NCBI RefSeq assembly: GCF_013377015.1
Contig: NZ_JACABA010000002.1
Span: forward strand, 186,001 to 250,000
Direction: 5' to 3'
DNA from: Rhodopseudomonas sp.
GTDB lineage: Bacteria; Pseudomonadota; Alphaproteobacteria; Rhizobiales; Xanthobacteraceae
Length of the DNA stretch: 64,000 nucleotides
Shown here: positions 36,801 to 44,563 of the stretch, one piece after another
How the letters are laid out: the number at the start of each line of letters is the position of its first letter
Position numbering within the stretch: the first letter of the stretch is position 1
Translations under genes and position numbers: made by a program
The notes under the pieces: model-generated
Told to the model about the DNA's origin: nothing
The model's database searches: none
Seen by the model: the letters and a program-made list of their open reading frames with translations, nothing else

Positions 36801-37363
36801 CCGGTCACATCAAGGAAGTCGGCTTCGAGCTCTACCAATCGATGCTGGAGGAGGCGATCCTCAACCTCAAGGCTGGCGTGGTCGAGCCGGTGGCCGATCG
36901 CTGGTCGCCGCAGATCACCATCGGCATGCCGGTGCTGATCCCGGAGGAGTTCGTCGCCGACCTGTCGGTGCGGCTGTCGCTGTACCGCCGGCTCGCCGAT
37001 CTGGAGACCGACGACGAGATCGAGAATTTCGCCGCCGAACTGCGCGACCGTTTCGGCGTGCTGCCTGACGAAGTGCGCTACCTGTTCAAGATCGCCGCCA
37101 TCAAGGCGTATTGCCGCCGTGCCAATGTCGAGAAGGTGGACGCCGGGCCGAAGGGCGCGGTGATCAGCTTCCGCGACAACAAATTCGCACAGCCCGATCG
37201 ACTGGTGTTCTTCATTCGCCAGCACGGCCAGGCCGCGAAGGTGCGGCCGGACATGAAGGTGGTGTTCTTCCAGGATTGGGAGACGCCTGAGGATCGCCTG
37301 ATCGGGACCACCGAGATCCTGCGTCAGCTTGCCAATCTCGCGGAGAACCGCAAGGCGGCCTGA
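33845..37363 (+). CDS. mfd: Transcription-repair coupling factor Mfd
   Basis: Translocase that removes RNA polymerase stalled at DNA damage and recruits UvrA. 1172 residues from the ATG at 33845, overlapping sdhE by four bases. The UvrB-like N-terminus has FPAWDCQPYDRVSPHG and VREPGEYAVRGGILDLFP. The RNA-polymerase-interacting domain contains GDIVVHVEHGIGRFVGL. The translocase core has Walker A GDVGFGKTE (near residue 650), VVDEEQHFGV, SATPIPRTLQLAL and YQLRGRVGRS. The TRCF C-terminal domain is complete. Confidence 0.97.
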   Translation: MKTPTRSPAELLGPGRALTFANVAESAEGLIVSDLARAVAARPKPPAVSLAVICRDGPRMQQLARSLEFFAPDLSVMQFPAWDCQPYDRVSPHGGILAQRLTTLARLSRLTGSAKPLIVLTTVNAIVQRVPAREIVAAQALSVAPGNVVPMDSIVAWLEHNGYNRSSTVREPGEYAVRGGILDLFPAGLDQPVRFDFFGDALESIRTFDAETQRTLHDMRALDLVPISEFQLVTETIKRFRMGYVAAFGAPQRGDQLYEAVSEGRRHPGMEHWLPLFQERMDTLFDYLDGAPVAIEPQSEDAAKARFAQITDYYDARREAMEHPGSGAIYQPLPPDRLYLSEGEWSKRLEDAALARLTPFAVPEGTTGVVDAGARQGRNFAPERADTSVNVFEALVAHVQALQAARKKVVVALWSEGSRDRMASMLKDHKLLNLTSVNSWRTVQATPRNEAMLAVVGMEFGFETETVAIITEQDILGDRLVRPRKASRKLDNFISEVTSLAAGDIVVHVEHGIGRFVGLQTLQVGGAPHDCLELRYANETKLFLPVENIELLSRYGSDSANVELDRLGGSGWQARKAKLKNRIREIAGELIKIAAERLLHEAPKMPVQPHLYDEFCARFPYEETEDQLGAINATLKDLESGMPMDRLICGDVGFGKTEVALRATFAVAMDGKQVAVVVPTTLLARQHARTFTERFRGFPVNIGQASRLVPAKELTRVKKGITDGSIDIVIGTHALLGKSIKFKDLGLVVVDEEQHFGVTHKERLKQLRAEVHVLTLSATPIPRTLQLALSGVRELSIIASPPVDRLAVRTFIAPHDPLMIREALLRERYRGGQAFYVVPRIEDLAGVKDFLDKHVPEMKVAVAHGQMPPTVIEDIMTAFYDGKYDVLLSTTIVESGLDIPSANTLIVHRADMFGLAQLYQLRGRVGRSKLRAYALFTLPAQLKITAQAERRLKVLQSLETLGAGFQLASHDLDIRGAGNLLGEEQSGHIKEVGFELYQSMLEEAILNLKAGVVEPVADRWSPQITIGMPVLIPEEFVADLSVRLSLYRRLADLETDDEIENFAAELRDRFGVLPDEVRYLFKIAAIKAYCRRANVEKVDAGPKGAVISFRDNKFAQPDRLVFFIRQHGQAAKVRPDMKVVFFQDWETPEDRLIGTTEILRQLANLAENRKAA

Positions 37364-37372
37364 GCGACAAGC

Positions 37373-38608
37373 TCAGGAGGCCGCGCGGCGGGCGTCGTGT
37401 TCGAGCAACCGCGCCAGAACCGATCGCGCGGAATCCGTCGGTAGCAACGTTGCCAGCGTCACCTCGGGATCGATCCGCTGCTCGCGCCGGGCGCCGTGGG
37501 AGGTCTGTTTCATCACGCTCGACAGCCGTCGCGCGATCGCCTGGGCGCTGCGCAGATCAGTCTCCGCGAACACCACCAGAACCGTGCCGTCATCTTGCAG
37601 CACGCCAAAATCCATCCGCCGCATTAACCGGCTGATGATCCGCGCGGCGTCGAGTTGCGCGCGCGGGTCCTGCCGGGTGAGGGCGAACCGCGCCACCGCC
37701 AGGCCGCCACCGCGGGTCTGGGTCTGGTACACCGCCGTGGCGAAGTCGCGGTTGAAGGCGTCGAGCGTCAGCAGGCCGGTTCGTGGATCGAGCAGACCGC
37801 CGGCGTCGAGCGACTTCAGCGTGCGGCTGAGCCGGGCCTCGAAGGCGTGCTGCCGGATCAGCGGCATCGCGTCGGCGACGATGTGCGCCGGATCGCCGAG
37901 CGCAAATTCCAGGTTCGGAAGGTCATAGGACGTGGTCGGCCCCGGGGCCGTCACCACGATCGGGAAATTGCGAAACCGGGAGTCTTCAGAGAGCACGGTC
38001 AGGAAGGCGTCGACCACCCGCGGGCTGAAACCCTCGCCAAGAATGATGCCGTCGAGGTCGCGCGTATTGAGGTGTTTGGCGGCTGCCTCGACGCTCAACG
38101 CGCCGACCACACCCAGACGTTCGCCCAGAGCCACCGACAAGGCCGGGTAGGCCGCACCGCGTCCGATCAGCAGCACGGTGGCGTCCTGAATCGGGTCGGT
38201 ATCGGGCAGGCGAGGCAGCGCCCCGGAGTCCGACGCCAACCGCCGCAGCACCGTGGCGTGCAGCGTCCGGACCCGCAGCGCGGCGCGCAGCCGTGCGCCG
38301 AGCCGATCGAAATTGCCGTCGGTTGCGACGAAGGGGATGGCATTGTCCGGCGACCGGTCGGCCGGATCGATCGCGATCAGCGGCACGTAGGGGGTCATCG
38401 CGGCGACCTGTTGTGCCAGCGCGCCGAACGATGGCTCGGCACCGCGCCCGGCGACGATCACCGCCGCCGGCTGCAATCGCTTGACGGCATCGCGGGCGTC
38501 GGTCCAACCGGCGTCGATCAACGGGAACAGTTTTGCGGTCGATAGCGCCGTCACCAGCGCTGCACGATCGCCTGACGACACGACGAGGATGGGGGCCTGG
38601 TACGACAT
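37373..38608 (-). CDS. Receiver-like plus degenerate GGDEF-like protein
   Basis: 411 residues. The N-terminal region (PILVVSSGDRAALVTALS..., AAVIVAGRGAEPSFGALAQQ) and a second segment near residue 140 look like two degenerate receiver modules without a clear phospho-acceptor. The C-terminal 150 residues start LLDPRTGLLTLDAFNRDFATAV, the usual opening of a GGDEF domain. No GGDEF/GGEEF signature follows; the place reads MDFGVLQDDGTVLVVFAET. It is therefore unlikely to make cyclic di-GMP and may be a sensor or scaffold. It is convergent with mfd. Confidence 0.75.
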   Translation of the reverse strand: MSYQAPILVVSSGDRAALVTALSTAKLFPLIDAGWTDARDAVKRLQPAAVIVAGRGAEPSFGALAQQVAAMTPYVPLIAIDPADRSPDNAIPFVATDGNFDRLGARLRAALRVRTLHATVLRRLASDSGALPRLPDTDPIQDATVLLIGRGAAYPALSVALGERLGVVGALSVEAAAKHLNTRDLDGIILGEGFSPRVVDAFLTVLSEDSRFRNFPIVVTAPGPTTSYDLPNLEFALGDPAHIVADAMPLIRQHAFEARLSRTLKSLDAGGLLDPRTGLLTLDAFNRDFATAVYQTQTRGGGLAVARFALTRQDPRAQLDAARIISRLMRRMDFGVLQDDGTVLVVFAETDLRSAQAIARRLSSVMKQTSHGARREQRIDPEVTLATLLPTDSARSVLARLLEHDARRAAS

Positions 38609-38662
38609 ATTTCAGAGCCGGTTGAACGCTGCACTTCAGCGTTCGACCCTAGTTTGGCGCTG

Positions 38663-40198
38663 TTAATGCCGCGTCAACGGCGACGCTGGATTTTCTTCGC
38701 TGCGCCCGACCGGGTCGCGAAATGCCTCGACCATCAACGGGTTGAGACCGAGTTCCGAAAATGCCTCGCGGGCCCGGGCGTTGTCATTGGCGCGTCCGGC
38801 GAGGCGATACCCGCTCAGCCGGTCCGGTAGCGCGGTCAGCAGCGCGCCCTGGCCGAGCCGTTTGGCCCATTCCTGCAGGTCTTGCGCCAGGAACCGGTAG
38901 CCGCCGACCGCCATGATTCCGGATGGCGGCGCGGTGATGCAGATCGCGCCGGTGGTGCGGTCGGGCCGCGCGGCGTAGCCGGTGTCGACATAATCGGGCG
39001 GCGGCTGTCCGCCGGGGAGGCCGGTCAGCGGACCGTGAGAATTATAGGCGGCGAGCGCAACCATCGGGCCGCGCAGCGCCAGGGTGCCTTTCGGAGTTAG
39101 CAGGATTTCACCGGCGGTCGACGACCCCGCCACATCGCGCGGCGCGCCGTGTGGTCCGGGCTGAATCGGGGCCGGCGAGCCGTCGGACAATCGCCGCGCG
39201 CCGAACAGCCCGGCTTCGCCGAACAGGTAGATATCGGTCATGGACGTCGCGCCGGCCGGCCAGGTCGCGCTGGAGGCGACCTGTTCCGGCGCCCGCCAAA
39301 GCCCGATTACTGTACGCAGCGTTGGTGCCCGCGCCAGCAGCCCGGCGTCGGCCAATCGCAGCGCGAGCGGCGCCGGCGCGATCAAGGCGTCGCAGCCAAG
39401 CTCGACGATCTGTCGTTCGGCGATCTGGTCGTCGAACGGATGATGCAGGACCAATGTTCCGCCGCTCAGCAGCCAAACCACCAGCGAGGAGGTCAGACCG
39501 GCGAATGACGAAGGCGCCTGCGCCGACAGCATCGTGGCGCCCTGCGCCAGCCCGCTTTCGAGAAACACCACGAGGCCGCCGGCAATCAGACTGAGATGCG
39601 TGCGCGGCACCGCGCGAAAACCGTCCGCGGTGACGTCGAACGAAATGATCGCCGCCCGCCGCGCGTCCTGGGTGGCTGGCACTCCCGCTTCGTCGCTATT
39701 GTAGAGCGCGACGTCCAGCGAGGCCATTCCCTCCGGCAGATCGTCGCCGAAGCCGCAGACATGCCGGATCGAGAACGCCTCCGCTGCGGCATTCATCGCC
39801 AGATCGGCGTGGTTGATGCCGTCGATCTTGCTCGTCGAGACGATCGCGCGCGCCCCGGTGCGGTTCAGCGCCACCGTCAATTCGGCCTGCCGCCACAGCT
39901 GCGGCAGCAGTGCCACCACCAGCCCGGCGCGATGCGCCGCCAGCACGGTCAGAACGAATTCGATGGTGTTCGGCAGTTGCACCGCGATCACCGAATTGGC
40001 AGGCAGCCCCGCCGCCGCGAAATGCGCCGCCAGTGCCGAGATCGCCCGGTCAGCTTGCGCGTAAGTCAATCGCTTCGGCAATTGGGCGCTGACGCGCATC
40101 TTGTCGGCGGGGTCGACCAGCGCCAGGGCGTCGGGTTGCCGCGCCAGGATGCGGCGAAATAGTCCGTCTAGCGTCGGCGAAGCGTTGTTCTGGCTCAC
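38663..40198 (-). CDS. Degenerate adenylate-forming (acyl-CoA synthetase-like) protein
   Basis: 511 residues with the overall shape of an AMP-binding acyl-CoA synthetase (RRILARQPDALALVDPADK at the start; LPNTIEFVLTVLAAHRAGLVVALL). The catalytic signatures are eroded. The phosphate-binding loop that should read TSGTTGxPKG is SFDVTADGFRAVPRTH. The YxTGD aspartate region is DYVDTGYAARPD, and the C-terminal catalytic lysine motif is not found. It may have lost activity or bind an acyl adenylate without making it. It follows the peptide-binding protein gene by four bases, so the two share a transcript. Confidence 0.78.
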   Translation of the reverse strand: MSQNNASPTLDGLFRRILARQPDALALVDPADKMRVSAQLPKRLTYAQADRAISALAAHFAAAGLPANSVIAVQLPNTIEFVLTVLAAHRAGLVVALLPQLWRQAELTVALNRTGARAIVSTSKIDGINHADLAMNAAAEAFSIRHVCGFGDDLPEGMASLDVALYNSDEAGVPATQDARRAAIISFDVTADGFRAVPRTHLSLIAGGLVVFLESGLAQGATMLSAQAPSSFAGLTSSLVVWLLSGGTLVLHHPFDDQIAERQIVELGCDALIAPAPLALRLADAGLLARAPTLRTVIGLWRAPEQVASSATWPAGATSMTDIYLFGEAGLFGARRLSDGSPAPIQPGPHGAPRDVAGSSTAGEILLTPKGTLALRGPMVALAAYNSHGPLTGLPGGQPPPDYVDTGYAARPDRTTGAICITAPPSGIMAVGGYRFLAQDLQEWAKRLGQGALLTALPDRLSGYRLAGRANDNARAREAFSELGLNPLMVEAFRDPVGRSEENPASPLTRH

Positions 40199-40202
40199 GG
40201 GA

Positions 40203-42062
40203 TCACCTTTGCTGCGTCGATGGTCGTTGCCACCAGGTCTCCGGGAGATAACCGGTCAGAGCGGTAGCCTTTGGCCGTTCTATCCGATTCCATCGGGCGA
40301 TCCATTGCTCTTGAACGTTGTAAAGCGGAATCACGTAGAACCCCGAGGCAAGTACTCGGTCGAGCGCGCGCACCGCTGACACCAAACCGGGGCGCTCGCG
40401 CGATTCCAGCATCGCCGCGATCATCGCCTCGATCGCGGGGTCGCGTGCGCCCATGTAGTTCCTGGTCCCCTGATGGTCGGCCGATTCGGCGCCCCAGTAG
40501 AACGACTGTTCGTTGCCGGGCGATAGCGATTGGTCCCAGCGGTTTTGGATCATGTCGAAATCGAAGGCGAGGCGGCGTTGATCGAACTGGACCGCGTCGA
40601 CCGCGCGGACCGCAACTTCGATCCCGGCGCGCTTGAGATTGCCGGCATAGGCCAGCGCGATCCGCTCCTGATCGCGCGTGGTCACCAGGATTTCGAACCG
40701 CAGCTTCTCCCGAGTCGAGCGGTGACGCAGCGCGGTGCCGTCGAGCTCGTAGCCGGCCTGCGCCAGCAAGGTCAGTGCTTTGCGGAGCGCGCCGCGATCG
40801 CGGCCCGATCCGTCGCTGACCGGTAGCCGGTAGCTGCCGTCGACGATCTCTGGCCGTAGCTGGGAAAGGAAAGGCTTCAGCAGCGCGCGTTCGCGGTCGT
40901 CCGCCGGACGCTGATAGGCCGACAGTTCGGAGCCGGCAAAGAAGCCGGCCGCGCGCGTGTAGAGGCCAAAGAAGTAGTTGCGATTGATCCATTCGAAGTC
41001 GAATAATTGCAGCAAGGCTTCGCGGACTCGGATGTCGGAAAACACCGGCCGCCTGGTGTTGAACACAAGAAATTCCGACGGCTGCGGCATCCCGGTCCTG
41101 ATGGTGTCGCGGATCACCTCGCCATCGCGGGCGGCGGGGAAATCGTAGCCGTCGTGCCAGCGCAGCGGTTCGTTCTCGACCCGGAAGTCGTAAAGGCCGC
41201 GCTTGAACGCCTCGAAATGCGAATTGGCCTCGCGAAAATAATCCAGCCGGATCTCGTCGAAGTTCCACAGCCCGCGATTGACCGGCAGGCCCCGGCCCCA
41301 ATAATCGGGACTGCGGGTCAGCGTCACGCTGGCGCCCGGTTTGACCGCTGTGACGCGATACGGCCCCGAGCCGAGCGGCGGGGCCATCGAGGTCTCCTCG
41401 AAAGTCGCGACATCGACGGCGTGTTTCGGCAGCACCGGCATCAAGGCCAGGATCAGCGGCAGTTCGCGATCGGCCGCGCCGCCGAAATCGAACCGCACCG
41501 TGGCTTGGTCGAGCGCCTCCGCCGTGGTGACCTTGGCGTAGTACAGCCGGTGATTGGGGCGTCCCTTGTCGCGCAACAACTGCCAGGAGAACAGCACGTC
41601 CTCGGCGCGGACCGGTTCGCCATCCGAAAAGCGCGCGCGGGGATCGATCCGGAAGGTGACGTAAGTCCGGGCGTCATCGGTTTCGACGCTCTGCGCCAGC
41701 AGTCCGTAAAGCGTGAAGGCTTCGTCATTGCCCCGCGCCATCAGGCTCTCGATCACGAAACCGCGGACCTGTTGAACCGCGAGGCCCTTGACGATCAGCG
41801 GATTGAGACTGTCGAAGGTGCCGAGCACCCCCTGGATTAACCGGCCGCCCTTCGGCGCGTCGGGGTTGACGTAGGGCATCGCGGCAAAGTCGGGGGCAAG
41901 CGCTGGCGTGCCGTGCATGGCAATGGCGTGCGTGGGCTTTCCCGCCGCTGCAACGGTGTCGCATCTCGCGGCGCCGCAAAGCACGCCGAACGCGAAACCG
42001 GCGCCAAGCGCGAGCTTCAAAACCTGCTGCCAGAACGGGTGGTTTGATTCGGTGAAGTTCAC
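40203..42062 (-). CDS. Periplasmic peptide-binding protein (ABC transporter, family 5)
   Basis: 619 residues with a signal peptide near residues 10-35. It is of the extracellular solute-binding family 5, closest in look to YejA-type oligopeptide-binding proteins (YVNPDAPKGGRLIQGVLGTFDSLNP, then RFSDGEPVRAEDVLFSW, then PPLGSGPYRVTAVKPG and RDYWGRGLPVN-like segment). The size of about 600 residues also fits YejA. No permease or ATPase genes are adjacent, so the transporter must be encoded elsewhere or this is an orphan binding protein. The start is the first ATG of the frame. Confidence 0.9.
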   Translation of the reverse strand: MNFTESNHPFWQQVLKLALGAGFAFGVLCGAARCDTVAAAGKPTHAIAMHGTPALAPDFAAMPYVNPDAPKGGRLIQGVLGTFDSLNPLIVKGLAVQQVRGFVIESLMARGNDEAFTLYGLLAQSVETDDARTYVTFRIDPRARFSDGEPVRAEDVLFSWQLLRDKGRPNHRLYYAKVTTAEALDQATVRFDFGGAADRELPLILALMPVLPKHAVDVATFEETSMAPPLGSGPYRVTAVKPGASVTLTRSPDYWGRGLPVNRGLWNFDEIRLDYFREANSHFEAFKRGLYDFRVENEPLRWHDGYDFPAARDGEVIRDTIRTGMPQPSEFLVFNTRRPVFSDIRVREALLQLFDFEWINRNYFFGLYTRAAGFFAGSELSAYQRPADDRERALLKPFLSQLRPEIVDGSYRLPVSDGSGRDRGALRKALTLLAQAGYELDGTALRHRSTREKLRFEILVTTRDQERIALAYAGNLKRAGIEVAVRAVDAVQFDQRRLAFDFDMIQNRWDQSLSPGNEQSFYWGAESADHQGTRNYMGARDPAIEAMIAAMLESRERPGLVSAVRALDRVLASGFYVIPLYNVQEQWIARWNRIERPKATALTGYLPETWWQRPSTQQR

Positions 42063-42291
42063 CTGAGAATTTTACCACAATCGCAGCGTCGCCCTGACCA
42101 GGACGGTCCCGGAGGATGGTCGGCATTGATCTTTTCGCCTGCCGTTGTATTGAAGGCGGTCGATTGACGATGCGCGCTCGGCCTGTCACGTAACCGCCTC
42201 AATTGGCTCCGAGACAGCCGCCAAACGGCCAGATGTCAGCTCCGCGTCGCGGTTTTTCGGGTGTGCGACCGTTCAGAAAGGGTTCTCTGCA

Positions 42292-43074
42292 ATGAATTTC
42301 CGTAACTTGGTCGCGCCGGCCGTGCCGCGCGGGCGGGCGTTAGCCCTGCTGACGGCCGCGACCTTCGCTGCCGTCACCGTGGTTTCCGCAGCCCAGGCCC
42401 AGACCCCACCAGCACCCAAGGCCAAGGCGGCGCCGAAGGCCGCTCCGGCGCCTGCTCCAGCTCCCACTGCGCAAGCCCCCGCAGCGCCACCCGCCGCTGG
42501 CGCCGCGCCTGCGGAGCAGCAGGTGCAACTGATTTACGCGCCGTGGACCAAGTTCTGTCTGAAGGGCCAGGATGCCAAGGCGAAGCAGGTTTGCTTCACC
42601 GGGAAGGACGGTCGCATCGAGTCCGGCCAGCCGGTAATTGCGGCGGTGATCATCGAGCCGGAAGGCGAGCCGAAGAAGATCCTGCGCGTGACGCTGCCGC
42701 TCGGCATGCAGCTGGTGCACGGAACCCGGGTGATCGTCGACAGCAACGCGCCGATGCAGAGCCCTTACGTGATCTGCTTCGCCAATGGCTGCATGTCGGA
42801 CTACGACGTCACGCCGGAACTGCTCGGCCAACTGAAGAAGGGCCAGAACCTGATCGTCCAGGCGATCAACTCGAACGGGGCTCCGCTGACGCTGCCGCTG
42901 CCGCTGGCGGAATTCGCCAAGGCTTATGACGGTCCGCCGACCGATCCGAAGCAGTTCGAGGAAACTCAGAAGAAGCTTCAGGAAGAATTGCAGAAGCGGG
43001 CCGAGGAGCAGCGCAAGAAGCTCGAGGCCCAGGCGCCCGCGGGCGGGGCGCCGGCCAATCCGGCCGCGAAGTAA
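42292..43074 (+). CDS. Invasion-associated locus B (IalB) family protein
   Basis: 260 residues. An N-terminal signal peptide (up to about VVSAAQA) is followed by a low-complexity Ala/Pro/Lys stretch. The IalB domain (about residues 75-215) reads IYAPWTKFCLKGQDAKAKQVCFTGKDG, then GMQLVHGTRVIVD and YVICFANGCMSDYDV with conserved cysteines. The C-terminus is a charged Glu/Lys-rich helix (FEETQKKLQEELQKRAEEQRKK). IalB proteins of Bartonella affect red-cell invasion; in free-living relatives they are envelope proteins of unknown role. A terminator follows. Confidence 0.9.
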   Translation: MNFRNLVAPAVPRGRALALLTAATFAAVTVVSAAQAQTPPAPKAKAAPKAAPAPAPAPTAQAPAAPPAAGAAPAEQQVQLIYAPWTKFCLKGQDAKAKQVCFTGKDGRIESGQPVIAAVIIEPEGEPKKILRVTLPLGMQLVHGTRVIVDSNAPMQSPYVICFANGCMSDYDVTPELLGQLKKGQNLIVQAINSNGAPLTLPLPLAEFAKAYDGPPTDPKQFEETQKKLQEELQKRAEEQRKKLEAQAPAGGAPANPAAK

Positions 43075-43094
43075 CAAGCCGCCGACGAAATACA

Positions 43095-43127
43095 AGAGGG
43101 CGCCCCGAACGGAGCGCCCTTTTTGTT
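43095..43127 (+). terminator. Rho-independent terminator after the IalB gene
   Basis: AGGGCGC / GCGCCCT inverted repeat (43097-43103 and 43114-43120) followed directly by TTTTTGTTT. It is the clearest classical intrinsic terminator of the window, 20 bases after the IalB stop codon. Confidence 0.9.
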
Positions 43128-43152
43128 TCCGCCGCGATCGGCGGCTATCCAA

Positions 43153-43485
43153 CTAATTCAGCGATGGATTGCGTGGCCGGTAACCGCCCGACTTGTCCTT
43201 GACGAAAATCTCCGCCACCTGCGAATGCCGGATCGGCTCGCCGGATTCGTCGGGCAGCAGATTCTGCTCGGACACATAGGCGACGTATTCCGACTCGGCG
43301 TTCTCTGCCAGCAGGTGATAAAATGGCTGATCCTTGTGCGGCCGGACCTCTTCGGGGATCGACAGCCACCATTCCTCGGTGTTGTTGAATTCCGGATCGA
43401 TATCGAAAATCACCCCGCGGAACGAAAAGATCCGGTGGCGGACGATCTGCCCAATCTGAAATCTGGCGGTTCTCGTCTTTATCAT
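43153..43485 (-). CDS. hspQ: Heat shock protein HspQ
   Basis: 110 residues of the HspQ/YccV family, a Lon-protease specificity factor first described as a hemimethylated-DNA-binding protein. Diagnostic segments are FQIGQIVRHRIFSFRGVIFDIDPEF, PHKDQPFYHLLAENAES and EYVAYVSEQNLLPDESGEPIRHSQV. The ATG at 43485 has no good ribosome-binding site but directly abuts the stop of a small upstream reading frame (43486-43587), so translation may be coupled to it. It is convergent with the IalB gene. Confidence 0.93.
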   Translation of the reverse strand: MIKTRTARFQIGQIVRHRIFSFRGVIFDIDPEFNNTEEWWLSIPEEVRPHKDQPFYHLLAENAESEYVAYVSEQNLLPDESGEPIRHSQVAEIFVKDKSGGYRPRNPSLN

Positions 43486-43587
43486 TCAAGTCGCATAGAC
43501 CAGGATCGTGGCCGATGCTAGTGCCAGCCCGACGATTCCCGCCCCCGGCGGCTCATCGGCATTCCCTCGTCGCAGGCCAACAATCAA
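43486..43587 (-). CDS. Possible 33-residue leader/membrane peptide upstream of hspQ
   Basis: A frame from TTG 43587 encodes about 33 residues ending GAGIVGLALASATILVYAT, a plausible short membrane helix. Its TGA stop is immediately followed by the hspQ ATG. No strong ribosome-binding site precedes the TTG. The arrangement suggests translational coupling, but the ORF is short and unproven. Confidence 0.28.
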   Translation of the reverse strand: MIVGLRRGNADEPPGAGIVGLALASATILVYAT

Positions 43588-43606
43588 ATAATAACAATAT
43601 GTTAGC

Positions 43607-44557
43607 ATGATCGACATCCTCAACCTGGCGCTTCCCTATTTCGGCCTGATCTTTGTCGGCTTTGCTTGCGGGCGATGGAAACGGCTGCCCGAAGCGGGCC
43701 TCGCCTGGATGAATTTTTTCCTGCTGTATGTCTCGCTGCCGGCGCTGTTCTTCCGCATCATGTCGAGGACGCCGTTCGAGGAATTGAACAACCTGCCATT
43801 CGTGCTGGCGACCACGCTGGCGACGGTGACCGCGTTCACGCTCTCCGCGGTCGGCGGGCGGTTGCTGGGCAAACTCTCGATGCGCGACGCGACGATGGCA
43901 GGGCTGGCGGGCGGCTACGGCAACATTGGCTATATGGGTCCGGGGCTGGCGCTGGCGGTGCTCGGCACCAAGGCGGCGGTGCCGACTGCGCTGATCTTCT
44001 GCTTCGACAGCATCTTCCTGTTTTCGATCGTGCCGCTGGCGATGGCGCTGACCGCCGGCGTGAAGCGGCCGTTGTTGCCGACCATCGGTTTGGTGGTCCG
44101 CGAGATCGTGCTGCATCCGCTGATCGTGGCGGCGTATTGCGGGGCGTTGGCCGCGGCGCTGCATGTGAGATTGCCGGTCGCGGTCGATAATACATTACAG
44201 TTCTTGCAGAATGCCGCGGCGCCGGTGGCGCTGTTCGTGCTCGGCGTCACCGTTGCGTTGCGCCCGTTCGGTCGCGTGCCGTGGGAGGTTCCCGGCATCA
44301 TCGCGGTGAAGCTGCTGCTGCACCCGCTGATCGTGTTCGGTCTGCTGTTGCTGTTGGGACCGTTCACGCCGGAATGGGCCGCCACCGCGGTGCTGATGGC
44401 GTCATTGCCGCCGGCGCTGAACGTGTTCGTGATCGCCCGGCAATACAACACCTGGGTCGAGCCCGCGTCGGTCGCGGTGCTGATCGGGACCTTCGTCTCG
44501 GTGGTCACGCTGACCACGGTGATGTGGCTGATCAGGACCGGCCAGATCGCATTCTGA
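43607..44557 (+). CDS. AEC (auxin efflux carrier) family transporter
   Basis: 316 residues with about ten membrane helices and the AEC/malate-permease pattern: MIDILNLALPYFGLIFVGFACGRWKRLPE at the start, and LAGGYGNIGYMGPGLALAVLG at the first discontinuous helix. The second half ends in MASLPPALNVFVIARQYNTWVE and a last helix. Bacterial members move dicarboxylates such as malate or malonate; the substrate is not evident here. It is divergent from hspQ and convergent with the UbiH-like gene. Confidence 0.9.
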   Translation: MIDILNLALPYFGLIFVGFACGRWKRLPEAGLAWMNFFLLYVSLPALFFRIMSRTPFEELNNLPFVLATTLATVTAFTLSAVGGRLLGKLSMRDATMAGLAGGYGNIGYMGPGLALAVLGTKAAVPTALIFCFDSIFLFSIVPLAMALTAGVKRPLLPTIGLVVREIVLHPLIVAAYCGALAAALHVRLPVAVDNTLQFLQNAAAPVALFVLGVTVALRPFGRVPWEVPGIIAVKLLLHPLIVFGLLLLLGPFTPEWAATAVLMASLPPALNVFVIARQYNTWVEPASVAVLIGTFVSVVTLTTVMWLIRTGQIAF

Positions 44558-44563
44558 CCGGCG

